A stretch of DNA of 22,540 nucleotides from Candidatus Segatella intestinihominis (GTDB lineage: Bacteria > Bacteroidota > Bacteroidia > Bacteroidales > Bacteroidaceae): assembly GCA_900548535.1 (NCBI GenBank), contig URLG01000043.1, forward strand, positions 1 through 22,540. The letters are read 5' to 3'. The notes beneath the pieces were generated by a model. The model saw only the letters and a program-made list of their open reading frames with translations. It did not search any database and was not told where the DNA came from. Positions 14,715 to 22,304 of this stretch are shown here, piece by piece; the first letter of the stretch is position 1, and each line of letters begins with the position of its first letter. The position numbers and the translations under genes are program-made.

Positions 14715-15267
14715 CGATATTTCCTACCGTAAACTTCTCCGGCTTCTTGCCCTTGAAGTCCTTGAAGTAAAGCTTGATTTCTCGCATATCCTTCTCCACA
14801 TCGCCCGAAGGCTCGATGACCTTGGTACACTGGATGAGTTTCTTCTCATAGTCCAGCGCATAGAGATGGATAGGGATGCCAGCCTTGAGGGCTATAAAAT
14901 AAAAGCCCTTCTTCCAGTCGGGGTTGAGCGAGCGTGTGCCCTCGGGCGTAATGCAGAGCCCGAAGGTATCGCGCTTCTGCGCCTCGGCAGCCAGGTTGTC
15001 GGTCATGCTGGTGTGCTTGCTGCGCCATACAGGTATGCCGCCCATCTTGCGGAAGATAGGCCCCAGCGGCCAGAAAAACCATTCCTTCTTCATGAGGAAG
15101 TTGCACTTCATGCCCTCGGCATGCTCAAAGAGCTGCCCCAAGAAGAGGTCCCAGTTGCTGGTATGCGGAGCTAGGCAGATGATATACTTCTTGGGGAGGT
15201 CAAAGGTAACCTCCTTTTTCCACCCCAAGTGCTTGTACAGCATCCACTGACAAAGGTTTCGTATCAT
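14710..15267 (-). CDS. PlsC-family 1-acylglycerol-3-phosphate acyltransferase
   Basis: The chosen start at 15267 (MIRNLCQWML) gives 185 residues. An ATG at 15309 adds 14 residues encoded by AT-rich intergenic sequence and is less likely. The acyltransferase motifs are HTSNWD (His35, Asp40; H-x4-D), GGIPVWR at 76-82 and TPEGTRS at 107-113, then an IPIH segment near 131. These are the four blocks of the PlsC family, which acylates lysophosphatidic acid or related lysolipids at the inner membrane. No transmembrane helix is obvious beyond a short N-terminal amphipathic stretch. The protein is shorter than typical PlsC (about 240). The small Bacteroidales form with this composition may acylate another substrate. 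Confidence 0.85.
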   Translation of the reverse strand: MIRNLCQWMLYKHLGWKKEVTFDLPKKYIICLAPHTSNWDLFLGQLFEHAEGMKCNFLMKKEWFFWPLGPIFRKMGGIPVWRSKHTSMTDNLAAEAQKRDTFGLCITPEGTRSLNPDWKKGFYFIALKAGIPIHLYALDYEKKLIQCTKVIEPSGDVEKDMREIKLYFKDFKGKKPEKFTVGNIE

Positions 15268-15341
15268 TACTATATATATATAATAAGGTGTAAATGTTAC
15301 TAATCTCAATTATAAAGAAGTAAATACTCCAGCTCTTGTCT

Positions 15342-15614
15342 TTAACCCAAATTAGAAATCTGGTCCACTACTTCGCTCACCTGCTTATTGAAGTCCACGA
15401 TGAGATCCTTGTAGTAAGTGCTCGCCTTCACGCCTGGCTCTGGATGAGATACTCGACTGATGAAGTCGTTATTGATCATCACGATGGATGAGAGAATGCC
15501 ATCCACGTCCTCCTGGGTAGGAGTGCCATTATACAAAGATGCTGCTACAGTCTCAGCGAAGAGCTCGCTTGTGATGTAGTTGATAGTGCGCTTTAAATCT
15601 CTTTTGTTAGCCAT
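15342..15614 (-). CDS. Hypothetical protein, 90 residues
   Basis: The product is not recognised. It begins MANKRDLKRTINYITSELFAE and is predicted largely helical, with helices at about 5-30, 33-55 and 65-87. It is mildly acidic and has no signal or membrane segment. Translation is supported by a -7 box 42 bp upstream. A long A/T-rich non-coding stretch separates it from the divergent PPi-phosphofructokinase gene. It is the first gene of the minus-strand cluster, 74 bp before the acyltransferase. Confidence 0.8.
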   Translation of the reverse strand: MANKRDLKRTINYITSELFAETVAASLYNGTPTQEDVDGILSSIVMINNDFISRVSHPEPGVKASTYYKDLIVDFNKQVSEVVDQISNLG

Positions 15615-15655
15615 ATTTTTTATCTTTTAGTTAATAATTGATTCGAATTAATGTT

Positions 15656-15663
15656 CAAAGATA
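15656..15663 (-). promoter_or_regulatory. -7 box for the 90-residue gene
   Basis: TATCTTTG on the minus strand matches TAnnTTTG. The -33 element is only approximate (TTTAC about 13-16 nt upstream). The expected leader is about 36 nt. Confidence 0.55.
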
Positions 15664-15757
15664 ATCATTTTCTCTGTAAATCCATTATATTTTCAGAAAA
15701 AATCTTCTAATTAACGCATTTTTAGCATTTTTCTTTCCGTATTTCAGAGAAAAACAC

Positions 15758-15765
15758 TAAATTTG
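15758..15765 (+). promoter_or_regulatory. -7 box for the PPi-phosphofructokinase gene
   Basis: TAAATTTG matches TAnnTTTG; the -33 element about 20 nt upstream is TTTC rather than TTTG. The start is expected near 15771, with a leader of about 40 nt rich in A. Confidence 0.65.
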
Positions 15766-15809
15766 CAGTGTTTTTGAAGTTTCAACTAATAAAAATATAA
15801 AAAGTAATT

Positions 15810-17459
15810 ATGGAAAAAAGTGCATTGCAGATTGCAAGAGCTGCTTATCAGCCAAAGTTGCCAAAGGCACTTCAGGGTCCCGTAAAGGCCGTTGAGGGTG
15901 CAGCAACACAGTCAGTAGGTAATCAGGAAGAAATCAAGGCTCTCTTCCCAAACACATACGGTATGCCTGTCATCACATTCGAGGCTGGCGAGGCTAAGGA
16001 GCTTCCTGCTTTCAATGTTGGTGTTATCCTCTCTGGCGGTCAGGCTCCTGGCGGTCACAACGTCATCTCTGGTCTCTTCGACGGTGTTAAGTCTCTTAAC
16101 CCAGCTAACAAGCTTTATGGTTTCATCCTCGGTCCTGGCGGTCTCGTAGATCACAACTACATGGAGATCACTTCTGAGATCATGGACGAGTATCGTAACA
16201 CTGGTGGTTTCGATATCATTGGTTCTGGCCGTACCAAGCTTGAGAAGGAAGATCAGTTTGAAAAGGGTATCGAGATTCTCCGTGAGCTCGGCATCAAGGC
16301 ACTCGTTATCATCGGTGGTGATGACTCTAACACCAACGCTTGCGTGCTCGCTGAGTACTACGCTGCCAAGAAGTATGGCGTACAGGTAATCGGTTGCCCT
16401 AAGACTATCGACGGTGACTTGAAGAACGAGCAGATCGAGACTTCTTTCGGTTTCGATACAGCTTGTAAGACATACTCTGAGCTCATCGGTAACATCGAGC
16501 GCGACTGTAACTCTGCACGTAAGTACTGGCACTTCATCAAGTTGATGGGTCGTTCAGCATCTCACATCGCTCTTGAGTGCGCTCTCCAGACTCAGCCTAA
16601 CATCTGCTTGATCTCTGAGGAGGTAGAGGCTAAGGAAATGTCACTCGATGACGTAGTAACATACATCGCTACAGCCGTAGCTAACCGTGCAGCTGAGGGT
16701 CACAACTTCGGTACTGTCCTCATCCCAGAGGGCTTGATCGAGTTCATCCCAGCTATCAAGAAGCTTATCGCTGAGCTCAATGAGGTTCTTACTGACCCAG
16801 CTACAGGCGAGAGCCGTGAGTTTGCTTCAGCTGAGGAGCAGATTGCATTCGTTAAGGGTGCCATCGCTAAGGAGAACCTCGCTGTATTGGAGTCTTTGCC
16901 AGCAGACGTAGCTCGTCAGCTCTGCCTCGACCGTGACCCACACGGAAACGTACAGGTATCTCTCATCGAGACTGAGAAGTTGCTCTCTCGCATGGTAGCT
17001 ACTAAGCTCGCTGAGTGGAAGAAGGAAGGCAAGTTCGTGGGCAAGTTCTCTGCACAGCACCACTTCTTCGGTTACGAGGGACGTTGCGCAGCGCCATCTA
17101 ACTACGATGCTGACTACTGCTACTCACTCGGTTACAACGCATCTCGCCTCATCGCTAATGGCAAGACTGGTTATATGTCAATCATCAAGAACACTACAGC
17201 TCCTGCAGCTGAGTGGATCGCTGGTGGTGTGCCTATCACTATGATGATGAACATCGAGCGTCGTAACGGTGCTAACAAGCCAGTTATCCGTAAGGCTCTC
17301 GTAGAGCTCGACGGTGCTCCATTCAAGTACTTCGCTTCTAAGCGTGAGCAGTGGGCTAAGGAGACAGCTTATGTCTATCCTGGTCCTATCCAGTACTGGG
17401 GTCCTTCTGAGGTTTGCGACCAGACCACTAAGACTCTCCAGTTGGAGCAGGCTAAGTAA
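15810..17459 (+). CDS. pfp: Diphosphate--fructose-6-phosphate 1-phosphotransferase (PPi-PFK)
   Basis: The 549-residue product belongs to the long PPi-dependent phosphofructokinase clade. VGVILSGGQAPGGHN is at 70-84 and GGDDSNTNA at 169-177. The second Asp of that motif and Lys198 of PKTIDGDL (197-204) are the residues known to select PPi over ATP, and Asp201 is the catalytic base. MGRSASH is at 246-252. The enzyme phosphorylates fructose-6-phosphate reversibly with pyrophosphate in the cytosol. Codons are strongly biased (GCT, CGT, CTC, ATC) compared with neighbours, which fits a very highly expressed gene. It has its own promoter and is followed by two stacked hairpins. Confidence 0.95.
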   Translation: MEKSALQIARAAYQPKLPKALQGPVKAVEGAATQSVGNQEEIKALFPNTYGMPVITFEAGEAKELPAFNVGVILSGGQAPGGHNVISGLFDGVKSLNPANKLYGFILGPGGLVDHNYMEITSEIMDEYRNTGGFDIIGSGRTKLEKEDQFEKGIEILRELGIKALVIIGGDDSNTNACVLAEYYAAKKYGVQVIGCPKTIDGDLKNEQIETSFGFDTACKTYSELIGNIERDCNSARKYWHFIKLMGRSASHIALECALQTQPNICLISEEVEAKEMSLDDVVTYIATAVANRAAEGHNFGTVLIPEGLIEFIPAIKKLIAELNEVLTDPATGESREFASAEEQIAFVKGAIAKENLAVLESLPADVARQLCLDRDPHGNVQVSLIETEKLLSRMVATKLAEWKKEGKFVGKFSAQHHFFGYEGRCAAPSNYDADYCYSLGYNASRLIANGKTGYMSIIKNTTAPAAEWIAGGVPITMMMNIERRNGANKPVIRKALVELDGAPFKYFASKREQWAKETAYVYPGPIQYWGPSEVCDQTTKTLQLEQAK

Positions 17460-17483
17460 TTAAGCAATCAGTTTTAATGTTAA

Positions 17484-17570
17484 CGTTGTCTAGGATTCCT
17501 CCTAGGCAACGATATGAGAGAGGTGGGTTTGAGACACCGTAAGGTGCTGACTGCCTCTCTCTTCTTATAT
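17484..17570 (+). terminator. Two stacked hairpins after the PPi-PFK gene
   Basis: Hairpin 1 is CGTTGTCTAGGA (17484-17495) with TCCTAGGCAACG (17500-17511), 12 bp with one G-U pair and a TTCC loop. Hairpin 2 has outer arms GAGAGAGG (17516-17523) and CCTCTCTC (17554-17561) and an inner CACC-GTAA-GGTG hairpin, followed by TTCTTATATAT. The second is a plausible weak terminator. The pair could instead be a structured 3' UTR or small RNA. Confidence 0.6.
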
Positions 17571-17592
17571 ATATGATAACAAGATAAAATAT

Positions 17593-18507
17593 ATGGCAAA
17601 CAAGCAGGCGACCTATAATAAGCGTGGCTCGACCAAGAGGGCTTCTACCTCTAGGCGCACCTCGGCGAGGCGTGGCTCCCGCAATCGGAGGGCTAAGCGT
17701 TCGTCTGGGCTTTGGGGGCGTTATCCCCGTTGGGCTTGGTGGATAGGTGGCATTGCTGTGGTTACGGTATATGTATTCTTGTTTTATCATTTCTTCGTAG
17801 GTCCTACGGGCTTCCGCTGGCGTGCTCTCTATGGCGATGCCGAATATCCTGAGGGATATGAGATTCATGGCATCGACATCTCTCACTATCAGGAGAAGAT
17901 AGACTGGGAGCAACTCAAGAACGCCATGATCAAGGGCTGCCCCGTGCGTTTTGTCATCATCAAGAGTACTGAGGGATCAAGCCGACTGGATGAGAATTTC
18001 CGTGAGAACTTCAATCAGGCACGCGACTATGGATTCATCCGAGGCGTGTATCACTTCTGGAGCAACAAGTCGTCGGCTCGTGACCAAGCTTACTATTTCT
18101 TGGAGCAAGTGCATCTTACGGATGGCGACCTTCCGCCCGTTCTGGATATAGAGCATAAGCCTGCCGATAGGGATGTGGAGGATTTTCAGCGCGATGTGCT
18201 CACGTGGTTGCATATCGTGGAGGATAGGTATCATGTGAAACCTATCATCTATACTTATTATAAGTTTAAGGAGCAGTATCTCAGTGCCCCCGTATTTGAT
18301 GATTATCCTTACTGGATAGCTCACTACTATGTGGACAAGGTGCAGTATAAGGGCAAGTGGAAATTCTGGCAGCATACGGATGCGGGTAAGTTGCCAGGCA
18401 TCAAGGGTTATGTGGATTTTAATATCTATAACGGCAGTTATTACGACCTGAAGCAACTCTGCATCGGCAGCAATAACAATGAGAAGAAATTTGAAGAGGA
18501 TGAATGA
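17593..18507 (+). CDS. Membrane-anchored GH25 lysozyme (muramidase)
   Basis: The 304-residue product starts with a very basic Ser/Thr/Arg/Lys-rich cytoplasmic segment (1-47), then one transmembrane helix (about 48-68). A GH25 barrel follows from about 90 to the end: GIDISHYQ with Asp95, VIIKSTEG near 121-128, GVYHFW near 151, LDIE with Asp185 and Glu187, and VDFN near the C-terminus. GH25 enzymes hydrolyse the MurNAc-GlcNAc bond of peptidoglycan, with these acidic residues at the active site. The signal-anchor orientation places the catalytic domain in the periplasm. No clear promoter of its own was found. It may depend on read-through from the PPi-PFK transcript. Its stop is 1-2 bp before a long hairpin shared with prmA. 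Confidence 0.9.
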   Translation: MANKQATYNKRGSTKRASTSRRTSARRGSRNRRAKRSSGLWGRYPRWAWWIGGIAVVTVYVFLFYHFFVGPTGFRWRALYGDAEYPEGYEIHGIDISHYQEKIDWEQLKNAMIKGCPVRFVIIKSTEGSSRLDENFRENFNQARDYGFIRGVYHFWSNKSSARDQAYYFLEQVHLTDGDLPPVLDIEHKPADRDVEDFQRDVLTWLHIVEDRYHVKPIIYTYYKFKEQYLSAPVFDDYPYWIAHYYVDKVQYKGKWKFWQHTDAGKLPGIKGYVDFNIYNGSYYDLKQLCIGSNNNEKKFEEDE

Positions 18508-18508
18508 T

Positions 18509-18603
18509 AGTTAGGAGTTAGGAGTTGGGAGTTGGGAGTTAGGAGCGTACGTTATTATTCCGTAAGGCAACTCCTAACTCCTAACTCCTAACTCCTAACT
18601 TTT
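18509..18603. terminator. Long GTTAGGA-repeat hairpin between convergent genes
   Basis: Five tandem 7-mers of GTTAGGA/GTTGGGA type (18509-18545) are faced by CTCCTAA repeats (18568-18600), giving a stem of about 35 bp with some G-U pairs around a 22-nt loop. A T-run follows on the plus strand (18600-18603). It lies directly after the GH25 stop and overlaps the 3' end of prmA. Confidence 0.85.
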
Positions 18604-19466
18604 AAAACCAAGCACGTCCAATTATTGTCGGTGTGGCGTGCCGTTTCGTGCAGTCCCAGTTCGTTGGCTTTCTCCAAGAGTACTGGAACATCTTCCTCGT
18701 AGAATCCGCTGAGGATGAGCGTGGCGTCGGTATTCATCACACTGCGGAAGAGACGCATATCATCGAGTAGGATGTTGCGGTTGATATTGGCCATCACCAC
18801 GTCGAATACACCGCTGATGTGATTGAGCACGCTGCTGTTGCCAAAGAGTACTTCCATGTTGTCTACACCATTGAGCAAGGCATTGTGCTTGGCATTCTCC
18901 ACGCTCCATTCATCGATGTCATATCCCACTACTTCCTTGGCACCTAGCTTGGAGGCAGTAAGCCCCAGAATGCCTGTTCCCGTGCCACAATCCAGCACTC
19001 GCTTAGTCTTGATAGGCATCTGAAGGAGCTGGGAGATAATCATGCGAGTGGTCTCGTGATTGCCCGTTCCGAAGGCTAGCTTTGCCTCTATGCCTATCTC
19101 GATGATGTCGGGACGGTCGGAGGTGTCGGGATAGAGCTCAGGATGCTTGGCATCGTAAATCACCACTTGGTCGGCTACGTAGATGGGCTCAAAGCCTTGC
19201 TCTTCCCATTCTTGGTTCCAGTCCTTGTCTTCCGCATCCTGGATGGAGTAGGTGATGTGGGCGTCGGAGATGGGGAAGTCGGCTATGTAGGCATCGAGTG
19301 CCTCACGGTCAAAGAGCTCCTTCTGCACGTATGCGTCCATGCCCTGTTCTGTTTCTTCGAAAGTTTCAAATCCTGCTTGTGCCGCACCATCGGCAAGCAG
19401 GTCGCGAGAAGCCTCCAGCAAGTCGGCTTCTGCCTCAATATTGAATGTTGCTACTAAATATTTCAT
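18588..19466 (-). CDS. prmA: Ribosomal protein L11 methyltransferase PrmA
   Basis: The 292-residue product has the PrmA N-terminal ferredoxin-like domain, a linker helix and a class-I SAM methyltransferase domain. Diagnostic motifs are LAFGTGNHETT at 130-140, LDCGTGTGILGL at 158-169, GYDIDEWSVENAKHN at 181-195 and MANIN near 226-235, the last similar to an NPPF/NPPY-type site. PrmA trimethylates L11 in the cytosol. The last three residues and the stop (Val-Arg-Ser-stop, GTTAGGAGTTAG) are read from the GTTAGGA repeat of the terminator hairpin, so the natural C-terminus may have been replaced. A -7 box lies at 19500-19507. Confidence 0.95.
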   Translation of the reverse strand: MKYLVATFNIEAEADLLEASRDLLADGAAQAGFETFEETEQGMDAYVQKELFDREALDAYIADFPISDAHITYSIQDAEDKDWNQEWEEQGFEPIYVADQVVIYDAKHPELYPDTSDRPDIIEIGIEAKLAFGTGNHETTRMIISQLLQMPIKTKRVLDCGTGTGILGLTASKLGAKEVVGYDIDEWSVENAKHNALLNGVDNMEVLFGNSSVLNHISGVFDVVMANINRNILLDDMRLFRSVMNTDATLILSGFYEEDVPVLLEKANELGLHETARHTDNNWTCLVLKVRS

Positions 19467-19499
19467 TTAAAAATGTTTGATTACACTTAAAATTTTCTG

Positions 19500-19507
19500 C
19501 AAAATTA
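19500..19507 (-). promoter_or_regulatory. -7 box for prmA
   Basis: TAATTTTG on the minus strand matches TAnnTTTG and would give a leader of about 28 nt. No good TTTG -33 element is visible. Confidence 0.5.
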
Positions 19508-19549
19508 TAAAAAATAGGGGAAATCCTACCATTATTTAGGGTTTTTCTG

Positions 19550-19580
19550 TAATTTTGCAGTTAGAAATGCAATAATTTTG
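19550..19580 (+). promoter_or_regulatory. Two tandem -7-like boxes for the aromatic-rich exported protein
   Basis: TAATTTTG occurs at 19550-19557 and again at 19573-19580, both fitting TAnnTTTG; neither has an ideal -33 TTTG. Downstream, the leader has a small hairpin (GGAGCT with AGCTCC, 19621-19634) and an unusually good Shine-Dalgarno, AAAGGAG at 19655-19661, 9 nt before the ATG. Confidence 0.5.
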
Positions 19581-19670
19581 CATCTAGATTATTTTATACA
19601 TAGGAAATAATCAAAAAAATGGAGCTTTAGCTCCGTCTGGATAAGTAAATAAAAAAAGGAGAAAGAATAT

Positions 19671-20651
19671 ATGAAAAAGATGTATCTTCTGGCAGTCCTT
19701 ATAGCAGCTGCTATGCCATTGGCATCAATGGCTCAGGACGATGACCTCTACTTCAATCCGAAGAAAGAGGCCAAGGAGCAGGCTGAGAAACGCGCGGCGA
19801 TGCAAAAGGCTTATGAGCTGCAGCGAGCACGCAGGGATAGTATCTACGCTCTGTATTGGAGCGGTAGCAATAGAAATGTGGATGAGTATAATCGTGGTGG
19901 TCGTCTGTTTAGCCATTATGAGAAGGTTGGCACCGACTCGCTGGGCAATGACATCATCCAGTTTCATGTGGGCAAGGGCTTAGCCCCTGATAGCATCTAT
20001 GATGATGCTTACTTCGCACAGAAGTATGCCGACCAGGACGAGGACTTCGCTCGCACGCGTGATATGAGTCGCTGGGATGGTTACTATGATCCATGGTTCT
20101 ACGATTATTATGGCTATGGTCCTTATTATTGGCGCAGCCGTATGTGGGGCTGGCGTAATCCTTGGCGCTATGGATACTATGCAGGCTGGTACGATCCTTG
20201 GTTCGACCCATGGTATGATCCTTGGTATTATGGCTATGCAGGCTGGTATGGTGGCTGGTACGATCCTTGGTATTGGGGTGGATATTATAACCCTTGGTAC
20301 TGGGGCGGTCCGATGATTGGCCATGTGAGCTATGGTGGATTTGCTGGCAATAAGCGATACAATAACCCTGGACAGATAGATGGTTCTAACCATCGCTACA
20401 ACGGGGTGGCTGGCAATAACTCCAATACCTATTCTCGTCGCAGCAACTCTAACATGGGTTTTGGTCAGCGTCGTGACAATGGCAACTTCAATAACAGCAA
20501 TAACTCCTCTTGGGGCACCCGCAGCAACTCAGGCTTTAGCAATGGCGGTAGCTTTGGTGGCGGCAGCTTTGGCGGCGCTCGCTCTGGTGGCGGTAGCTTC
20601 GGAGGCGGTGGTGGTCGCTCAGGTGGCGGCAGTTTCGGTGGTCGCAGATAA
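19671..20651 (+). CDS. Exported protein with W/Y/P-rich repeats and glycine tail
   Basis: The 326-residue product has a signal peptide (cleavage near SMAQ, residue 21), a charged probably helical segment (31-60) and a mixed region to about 130. A striking aromatic zone at 135-213 repeats DPW or NPW at least seven times (for example DPWF, DPWYDPWYY, NPWYWGG). An Asn/Ser/Arg-rich stretch (225-290) and a C-terminal GGSFGG/GGGSF tail (291-326) follow. I do not recognise a catalytic domain and assign no function. The composition resembles adhesive or self-assembling surface proteins. The FadL-like gene starts 30 bp downstream, so the two are probably co-transcribed. The start is fixed by a rare strong Shine-Dalgarno. 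Confidence 0.88.
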   Translation: MKKMYLLAVLIAAAMPLASMAQDDDLYFNPKKEAKEQAEKRAAMQKAYELQRARRDSIYALYWSGSNRNVDEYNRGGRLFSHYEKVGTDSLGNDIIQFHVGKGLAPDSIYDDAYFAQKYADQDEDFARTRDMSRWDGYYDPWFYDYYGYGPYYWRSRMWGWRNPWRYGYYAGWYDPWFDPWYDPWYYGYAGWYGGWYDPWYWGGYYNPWYWGGPMIGHVSYGGFAGNKRYNNPGQIDGSNHRYNGVAGNNSNTYSRRSNSNMGFGQRRDNGNFNNSNNSSWGTRSNSGFSNGGSFGGGSFGGARSGGGSFGGGGGRSGGGSFGGRR

Positions 20652-20681
20652 TGTGTAACTTTTTTAATTAAGATTGAGATT

Positions 20682-22304
20682 ATGAACAATTTAAAATATA
20701 TCCTCTTTGCCAGTGTGCTCTTGACTAGCGTGAGCGCCACTGCGCAAGAAACATATCAAGATACTAAGTTGGCTGTTCCCCAGCTCACGGGTACAGCCCG
20801 CTATGTAGGTATGGGTGGAGCCATGGAGGCTCTGGGTGCTGATATTTCTACCATCAGCAGCAATCCTGCCGGTATCGGTCTTTTCCGTAAGAGCCAGGTG
20901 AGCATCTCGGCAGGTGTCATCGCCCAGGGTGATGCTCAGAACAGTGTCAGCTATGGTCTTACTACGATAGATATCAATGGCAAGAAGAGTCATCCTACCT
21001 TTGATCAGGCAGGCTTCGTATGGAGCCCTAAGATGAAGGGAAATAGCTGGATGAACCTTGCGTTCAATTATCATAAGAGTGCCGACTTCGGTCAGATTCT
21101 CACGGCTGCCAATTCGCTCAGCAAGGCTTCGCAGAACAAACTAACTGCTGCCAAGCATGCTGAAGGAAAGGACGGATGGAGTGGTGTGGATGCCAACTAT
21201 GGTGGATATAATGACAACCAGGATAAGTATCAGCCAGGCTTGCTCACCGTAACTACAGATGGTGCCTTGGCTTATGCTGAGGCGAATCAGTATCTCTACG
21301 GACAGTATCAGCATGGATATATCGGAACTTATGATTTCAATGTCAGTGGTTCGATCAATAATCAGGTTTGGCTCGGTTTGACCGTGGGCTTGCACGATGT
21401 TCATTACAATAGCAATTCTTACTATGCAGAGGACCTCGTGGATGGAAATGCGGTCGACTCATACGAGCAACTCAAGATTACGGGTACGGGATTCGACGTG
21501 AAGGCGGGTGTTATCTTCCGTCCAGTGAAGGATTCTCCTTTCCGTATCGGTGCTTACTTCAATAGCCCTATCTTCTATGACCTCACGCTCTATGGCGACA
21601 ATGATATTCGTATCTCTGGCAACAATGCCCCTGCCGCTTATACCGAGGCTGATGGAACACAAGCTCCTTGCTATACTATCGGTCAGAAGGGACAGAGCAT
21701 CGATTATGATTTCCGTCTGAATACACCTTGGAAGGTGGGCGCCAGCTTGGGGCATACCATTGGCAACTTTCTGGCTCTCGGTGCCACATACGAGTATGCT
21801 TGGTTCAGCCACATGGACAATCGCGTGAAGAATAGTGGTTACTATGACTATTGGACAGATAGCTATTATGAGTCTAGTAGCAGCGATGAAGCTATGAATG
21901 CTGATACACGTGCCAACCTCAAGGGCGTGAGCACCCTGAAGCTTGGCGCTGAGTGGAAGCCTGTGGATATGCTCTCTATTCGTTTGGGATATAACTATGT
22001 ATCTCCTATGTTCAAGGATGGAGCTTATCGCGACGCGACCATCGGTAGCAATGGCGTTTACGCTTCTACCTCTACCGACTATACCAACTGGAAGGCAACT
22101 AATCGCTTTACCTGTGGTGTGGGTTTCAATTATCAGAATCTCACCATTGATGTAGCTTATCTGTACTCTGCTCAGAAGGGCGACTTCTATCCATTTATGC
22201 GCTATGTCAATGAGAAGAATCCTGATTTAAGCAATGTGGCTCAGTCTACTCAGGTGAAGAACAATCGCCACCAGTTGATGATGACTGTGGGTTATAAGTT
22301 TTAA
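20682..22304 (+). CDS. FadL/OmpP1/TodX-like outer-membrane transport protein
   Basis: The 540-residue product has a signal peptide (MNNLKYILFASVLLTSVSATAQ, cut near 22). The FadL/TodX N-terminal hallmark follows: RYVGMGGAMEALGADIS near 39-55 and SNPAGIG near 61-67. The rest alternates short hydrophobic/aromatic strands with Asn/Gly/Asp turns, as in a beta-barrel, and ends in GYKF with a terminal Phe, the usual outer-membrane insertion signal. Family members pass hydrophobic compounds across the outer membrane. In Bacteroidales they are often called 'hemin receptor' with little evidence. The ligand cannot be deduced. It has no separate promoter and lies 30 bp after the aromatic-rich gene. Confidence 0.88.
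   Translation: MNNLKYILFASVLLTSVSATAQETYQDTKLAVPQLTGTARYVGMGGAMEALGADISTISSNPAGIGLFRKSQVSISAGVIAQGDAQNSVSYGLTTIDINGKKSHPTFDQAGFVWSPKMKGNSWMNLAFNYHKSADFGQILTAANSLSKASQNKLTAAKHAEGKDGWSGVDANYGGYNDNQDKYQPGLLTVTTDGALAYAEANQYLYGQYQHGYIGTYDFNVSGSINNQVWLGLTVGLHDVHYNSNSYYAEDLVDGNAVDSYEQLKITGTGFDVKAGVIFRPVKDSPFRIGAYFNSPIFYDLTLYGDNDIRISGNNAPAAYTEADGTQAPCYTIGQKGQSIDYDFRLNTPWKVGASLGHTIGNFLALGATYEYAWFSHMDNRVKNSGYYDYWTDSYYESSSSDEAMNADTRANLKGVSTLKLGAEWKPVDMLSIRLGYNYVSPMFKDGAYRDATIGSNGVYASTSTDYTNWKATNRFTCGVGFNYQNLTIDVAYLYSAQKGDFYPFMRYVNEKNPDLSNVAQSTQVKNNRHQLMMTVGYKF

Noticed and set aside
17452..17913. Minus-strand frame of 153 codons between PPi-PFK and lysozyme
   Set aside because: It overlaps the start of a clear GH25 gene and the two hairpins; its sequence is Pro/Arg low complexity without a family.
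18509..18603. CRISPR-like or satellite array of GTTAGGA units
   Set aside because: Units are 7 bp, directly adjacent and without spacers, and the two arrays face each other as a hairpin between convergent genes.
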